64,000 bases of DNA from Pectinophora gossypiella (Eukaryota; Arthropoda; Insecta; Lepidoptera; Gelechiidae). The stretch lies in assembly GCF_024362695.1 (NCBI RefSeq), contig NW_026063260.1, positions 1-64,000 of the forward strand. Reading direction: 5' to 3'. Under the pieces are notes generated by a model, which saw nothing but the letters and a program-made list of their open reading frames with translations, had not been told where the DNA came from and made no database searches. Made by a program: the position numbers and the translations under genes. How positions within the stretch are numbered: position 1 is the first letter of the stretch; each line of letters begins with the position of its first letter. Shown here piece by piece: positions 60,245-64,000 of this stretch.

Positions 60245-62905
60245 TTAGCTTAATAGCTGCATATCTAGGAGATAGCATTTGTACTTTGATTTAAAGCTGT
60301 AAATTGTTTTCAGACTACGAAACGGCGGCGGCAAATCGTTCCAGCACTTGGATGCGGCGAACCTGAAACTGCCACGGAAAGCGGTGGTGCGGTGACGAGG
60401 TACCGCGAGTGAGTAGTACGACGCACGGGTCCTGGCAGCAGTCACGTCGCGGGACCAAACTAGTTTGTCCGCAAGATATGGCGGTAATTTAAAATTAACT
60501 ATTCCGAACATCAGCGTTGCAAAATGAAACTGTCTGCGATATTTCATTTTTAGGATTCTAGCCTTGTTTATGTAAGGTGTTACGTGTGTGCGGGGAGGAA
60601 TTTTGAAGCAGAATCTAGCGCAAGCATTCTGTACTCTCTGAACCAGTTTTTGTGAGCGCGCCAGAAGCCGAGGCCCATACACAGCGTCCATATAATTAAA
60701 CTTAGAGAGAATTAAAGAGTCGCATAGTTTGATTCGAATGGGAGTACTTAAATATTCTCGAATTTGGTACATTACTTTCAGTCTGTAAAAACAGTTGCTA
60801 GCAGTATTCGTAATGTGCTTTTCAAAAAGTAACTCTTCGTCCATTAGCAACCCTAGGTTTCGCGATTCAGACACTCGCTGTACCACTTCGCCCCGAATAC
60901 TAACGTTCAACCCTTGACGCGTAATACCGTCTATCTGTTGTTTAGTTCCAAGAATCATATACTTCGTTTTACTTGCGTTAAGTACTAGGGTGTTCGCTTC
61001 CGCCCATGCTGCAACACGTTCTAAGTCTTCTTCTAGTCTAATTTCCGCCAGACGAGTATCACAAGGCTTACATGAAGTGTAAATCTGTATATCGTCGGCG
61101 TAAACGTGGAATTTACAGTTCTTTATTTGTTTCACCACATCGGCGCTATAAATAATGAACATAAGAGGACCCAGTATTGATCTTTGCGGAACTCCCCTTT
61201 TGACGGTTTTAGAGTCCGATCTGACAGATGAACCGTCCTCGTTGCACAATTCGACAATTTGGGCTCTGTTTTCAAAATAGCTACTAAACCACTTTATACT
61301 GTCTATGCTAAATCCGTAATAGTGTAGCTTCGACAATAGCATTGGGATATTAATACAGTCGAAAGCCCTGGAGAAGTCCAGCAGAGTCAGCAAAGTCCCC
61401 TCACCATTGTCACGCGCAGCCAGTATATCATCTACAACATGTAGCAAGGCAGTCGTGGTGCTATATCCCTTCCTGAACCCCGACTGTACGTACGGTAGTA
61501 TGTTATTCTTTTCCAGAAATTTTGTAAGCTGCGAGGCAACTACTTTTTCTAATATTTTGGACATACATGGTAGGATACTGATTGGACGAAGATCTTTCAA
61601 TTCTGTGGCATTTGAAGATTTTGGTATCGGTTTTACCAATGCCTTCTGCCATAATGTAGGATACGTATTTGTTACTATAGAGCAATTAATTATATTGGTA
61701 ATCACAGTCAACGTATCAGGCAGGGTAAGCAGTAGCATATCCAGCGAAATACCATCCATTCCAACAGCATTCGTTTTAATATTACGGACGACTTTCATAA
61801 TATCACTTTCTGTGACCTGGCTTAAAGTAAATGTGTCGGACACACATTGATGACATTCAAAATAAGTCAATTGGGATATTTTTACATTATCGCTACCGGG
61901 TACATTTAGAAAATAGTTATTTATTTCGTTTGGGTCCTGGAAAATATTTGCTGGCAATTCGGGCCTACTTTTAATTCTCACATTTTTTTTAATATGTTTC
62001 CAAAGCGTACGCGAGTCATTTTCAGTGGAGTTAATATAATGTTCGAAGTATGCCTGCTTTTCCCTATACAATGCCTCACTCACTAGCTTTTTTAAATCTT
62101 TATAGTATTTTTTATGGTTTTCCTGCTTAGTAAGTCGAGCCCTGGTATGTGCCTGGTCCCGCTTCTTCATCATAAGTTTTATGTTATACGTTATCCACGG
62201 GTACTGTTCGCACTTTACTGATACGGTTTTGACGGGAGCATGGATATCGAACAAGTATGAAATCATTTCACTGTAGATGGTGACCATGTCATTTACATTT
62301 GTTAAAGAACTAACGTTGGTCCAATATAACGATGACAGATCTTTATTGAACATATTCAGATCGATGTCCCGTAATGACCTTCGCGTGATTCGACATGGCG
62401 CGGGTTTACATTTGGGGATATTTATTAAACATGTAAGGAATGCATGTCTTCCTAGTTCAGGGACATAATAGACATCAACAGAGCTCCCCTTTACATCTGT
62501 ACAGACCAAATCGATGAGAGTCTCGCTGTGGCCAGTGAAGTGTGTTGGCTCAATAACAAGTTGATTTAAATTGTAACAGCTTAGGAAAGTATTTAACTTC
62601 TTGACGGAGCCGTCTCGATCAGCGACGTCCAACATATCGACATTGAAGTCCCCAAGCAGTACTGTATGATCACTCCACGAAAATGTAGACACAGACTCGG
62701 ACAGCGCCCCCAAAATCAAGTCTACTGTTACCCATTGTGGGCGGTATGCGGTGCCTATAACGACTTTTTTGCCGTTAACTGTAATAGCGAGCCACATCTG
62801 CTCGACACAACCAGACGGCGGGTGAGGCAGCACGCGGGCGGAGACGCCGCGGCGTATGTAGAAGCCGACCCCGCCACCGCGCTTGTTTTGACGGTACTTT
62901 TTGTA
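60245..62905 (-). CDS. LINE-K ORF2 (endonuclease, reverse transcriptase), 5'-truncated
   Basis: Open from just after a TAA near 62905 to the stop at 60245, about 885 codons. It starts inside the AP-type endonuclease ('KRGGGVGFYIRRGVSA', then 'IGTAYRPQW', 'VLLGDFNVDML', 'LIDLVCTD', 'GRHAFLTC'). Linker and RT follow: 'NAVGMDGISLDMLLL', 'KPIPKSSNATELKDLRPISI', 'TLLDFSRAFDCINIPML', 'RGVPQRSILGPLMF' and catalytic 'HVYADDIQIYTS'. The conserved Gly of the 'PQGS' motif is Arg here, a change likely to harm activity. The first ~60 endonuclease residues and the start codon are missing. It would nick target DNA and copy LINE RNA in place. Confidence 0.87.
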   Translation of the reverse strand, partial: YKKYRQNKRGGGVGFYIRRGVSARVLPHPPSGCVEQMWLAITVNGKKVVIGTAYRPQWVTVDLILGALSESVSTFSWSDHTVLLGDFNVDMLDVADRDGSVKKLNTFLSCYNLNQLVIEPTHFTGHSETLIDLVCTDVKGSSVDVYYVPELGRHAFLTCLINIPKCKPAPCRITRRSLRDIDLNMFNKDLSSLYWTNVSSLTNVNDMVTIYSEMISYLFDIHAPVKTVSVKCEQYPWITYNIKLMMKKRDQAHTRARLTKQENHKKYYKDLKKLVSEALYREKQAYFEHYINSTENDSRTLWKHIKKNVRIKSRPELPANIFQDPNEINNYFLNVPGSDNVKISQLTYFECHQCVSDTFTLSQVTESDIMKVVRNIKTNAVGMDGISLDMLLLTLPDTLTVITNIINCSIVTNTYPTLWQKALVKPIPKSSNATELKDLRPISILPCMSKILEKVVASQLTKFLEKNNILPYVQSGFRKGYSTTTALLHVVDDILAARDNGEGTLLTLLDFSRAFDCINIPMLLSKLHYYGFSIDSIKWFSSYFENRAQIVELCNEDGSSVRSDSKTVKRGVPQRSILGPLMFIIYSADVVKQIKNCKFHVYADDIQIYTSCKPCDTRLAEIRLEEDLERVAAWAEANTLVLNASKTKYMILGTKQQIDGITRQGLNVSIRGEVVQRVSESRNLGLLMDEELLFEKHITNTASNCFYRLKVMYQIREYLSTPIRIKLCDSLILSKFNYMDAVYGPRLLARSQKLVQRVQNACARFCFKIPPRTHVTPYINKARILKMKYRRQFHFATLMFGIVNFKLPPYLADKLVWSRDVTAARTRASYYSLAVPRHRTTAFRGSFRFAASKCWNDLPPPFRSLKTIYSFKSKYKCYLLDMQLLS

Positions 62906-63151
62906 TTAAGTTTATGATTACGACCGTGAATAAATAAATATTATTGATAGTGACTATTTATTGTGGTTTTTCTGGTGTATACACTGCACTGAACACTGTG
63001 TCCACAATTAAGGGTAATTATGAACTTGGTAAGTTTATGTTTATTATGATTTGATAGCACAATACACGGTTTTTATATTTCTTTTTGATACAGCAACGGG
63101 TACGTGAACACGGTAACACGACGTTCGTGACGTCACTCACGTTCGTGACGT
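62906..63151 (-). other. LINE-K 5' segment of unclear origin
   Basis: About 250 AT-rich bases between the endonuclease frame and the target duplication, with stops in all frames and a tandem duplication of 'cgttcgtgacgtcactc' at about 63122-63156. It could be a template-switch addition at the LINE 5' end; nothing else is recognised. Confidence 0.4.
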
Positions 63152-63160
63152 CACTCTTGT

Positions 63161-63962
63161 CGGATTACCTACCCCTCCTGTGCCCATGAAACGACGAGAA
63201 CTTCCCGCAGCGCCATGGCTGGACATCGCTATGGACTTACTAGGCCCACTGCCAAGTAATGACTATTTGTTAGTGGTCATTGATTATTATAGTAGGTACA
63301 AGGAGATAAAATTCACCAAAGCTATTAAAAGTACACAAATAATCAAATTGTTAAAGGAGATCTTTAGTCGCCTTGGCTACCCAACATCTATAACGGCGGA
63401 TAATGGCCGTCAATTTGTTAGTGAAGAATTTAAGGAATATTGCCGGCAATGCAATATAAAATTATTTAACACGATCCCGTACTGGCCTCAACAAAACGGA
63501 GAGGTCGAGAGGCAAAATAGAGATATTTTAAAACGACTAAAAATTTGCCAAATTCAGAAGGAGGACTTGAGGGAAAGTGTGTGGGATTATATTATGATGT
63601 ATAATTCTACTCCTCACTCTGTAACCGGAAAAACCCCTTCCGAATTGTTCTTTAGGAGACAAAATAGGGATAAAATTCCCTCTTTACTAGACCAGGAAAG
63701 TAACATAGCTGATGGTGAAACAAGAGACAGGGACACAATTCAGAAAGAGAAAGGGAAAGAATATGGAGATAGGAAGAGAAGAGCCGAAGACCTAAAACTT
63801 TCAGAAGGAGACAAAGTTTATGTAAAGGAAACAGAAAAAGGAAATAAATTGACAGCAAACTTTAAGCCAACACCACACATTGTTGAACAAACGGAAGGTG
63901 GAGATGTAACAGTTAGAAACGAAGAAACTGGGCAAAGACTGAGGCGAAACGAAAACACCTAA
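63161..63962 (+). CDS. Gypsy-C integrase (continuation)
   Basis: Follows the 9-bp duplication in the same frame as the HHCC domain ending at 58833. It begins 'GLPTPPVPMKRRELPAAPW' and has the DDE core: Asp in 'AMDLLGPLPSNDY', Asp in 'ITADNGRQFVS', Glu in 'QNGEVERQNRDIL'. A C-terminal charged region with 'LSEGDKVYVKE' (GPY/F-like position) runs to TAA at 63960-63962. All catalytic residues are kept. It inserts element cDNA into chromosomes. The HHCC and DDE parts are now separated by 4.3 kb of LINE-K. Confidence 0.87.
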
Positions 63963-64000
63963 AAAGAAAAGAAGGTGAATGGAAAGTTCAGGATGAAGAT
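63963..64000 (+). other. Gypsy-C 3' sequence at the window edge
   Basis: 38 bases after the integrase stop, A/G-rich and possibly still degenerate coding sequence ('aaaagaagg...'). The 3' LTR must lie further right. Confidence 0.4.

Larger units (their letters stand above)
58834..63151 (-). mobile_element. LINE-K: CR1/Jockey-like LINE with 9-bp target duplication
   Basis: Inserted in the Gypsy-C pol gene. The 9-mer CACTCTTGT flanks it at 58825-58833 and 63152-63160, and the pol frame is restored when one copy and the insert are removed. Minus strand: 5' part of ~250 bases with a duplicated 'cgttcgtgacgtcact' block, ORF2 from about 62900, a 1.07-kb 3' untranslated region, 'aataaac', then a very long (TTCTA)n tail. 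There is no ORF1, so the 5' end is truncated within the endonuclease. Confidence 0.87.
54216..64000 (+). mobile_element. Gypsy-C: Ty3/Gypsy element, right end outside the window
   Basis: Plus strand: short 5' LTR (54216-54384), primer-binding site, a 1.4-kb leader with a tandem array, then a single gag-pol frame from 55814, with integrase resuming at 63161 after the LINE-K insertion. The 3' LTR is not in the window. It is inserted in the gag remnant of DIRS-O. One nonsense codon (TAA at 57443-57445) interrupts the RT. Confidence 0.8.

Overview
This window looks like repeat-rich nuclear DNA of an arthropod, most likely a moth or butterfly (Lepidoptera). The pointers are a Lep1-type Helitron (TC start, hairpin plus CTAG end, A/T target), tRNA-derived SINEs carrying the 'cccactgctgggca' tail, several LINE families with lepidopteran-style short-repeat tails, and BEL/Pao, Ty3/Gypsy and DIRS retrotransposons. 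Nothing is prokaryotic: there are no operons, CRISPR arrays or phage genes. No rRNA or true tRNA gene was recognised.

Positions 1-8,880 are the only part with traces of host genes. Two small convergent spliced genes are inferred from splice sites and open frames: a plus-strand gene whose last two exons are 2448-2570 and 3006 onward, and a minus-strand gene running from an ATG at 5189 to about 3270. Both have SINEs in introns. The first coding exon of the minus gene contains a 370-bp piece of LINE. A 2.56-kb fold-back element (5691-8249) and LINE fragments at 562-1758 and 8500-8878 complete this part.

Positions 8,880 to the end read as one deeply nested stack of transposons. The outermost element is a degenerate DIRS (DIRS-O, minus strand), whose pieces lie at 8880-10733, 20867-21088 and 53712-54215. 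It holds (i) a BEL/Pao element (10739-20861, 212-bp LTRs, 5-bp target duplication CTAAG), itself split by a much better preserved DIRS (DIRS-N, 13357-18420); (ii) a Jockey/CR1-like LINE (LINE-J, from about 21.1 kb to 53.7 kb), split by an R2-like LINE (LINE-R) and by Gypsy-B; and (iii) Gypsy-C (54216 to beyond the window), split by another LINE (LINE-K, 58834-63151, 9-bp target duplication). Gypsy-B (51514-52605 is its 5' LTR) contains Gypsy-A (34954-45576, 423-bp LTRs), and Gypsy-A contains a 4.0-kb Helitron (40818-44850).

Across this stack lies a nearly perfect inverted repeat. Positions 25301-31933 equal the reverse complement of 33083-39715 (6,633 bp each, 1,149-bp spacer, no net length difference, one mismatch noticed). 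The inverted arm carries a second, 5'-truncated Gypsy-A plus the 3' end of Gypsy-B, and it leaves the first half of the LINE-J reverse transcriptase pointing the opposite way from its second half. It is either a very recent inverted duplication or an assembly/read fold-back artefact, and is the most important thing to verify here.

Almost all coding sequence therefore belongs to retroelements: gag, protease, reverse transcriptase, RNase H, integrase, tyrosine recombinase or endonuclease. Most copies are broken by stops, frameshifts or insertions. Expression signals can still be read in some of them: a canonical -1 slippery heptamer between gag and pol of Gypsy-B, an in-frame amber codon between gag and pol of Gypsy-A, and the split terminal/internal repeats of the DIRS elements.
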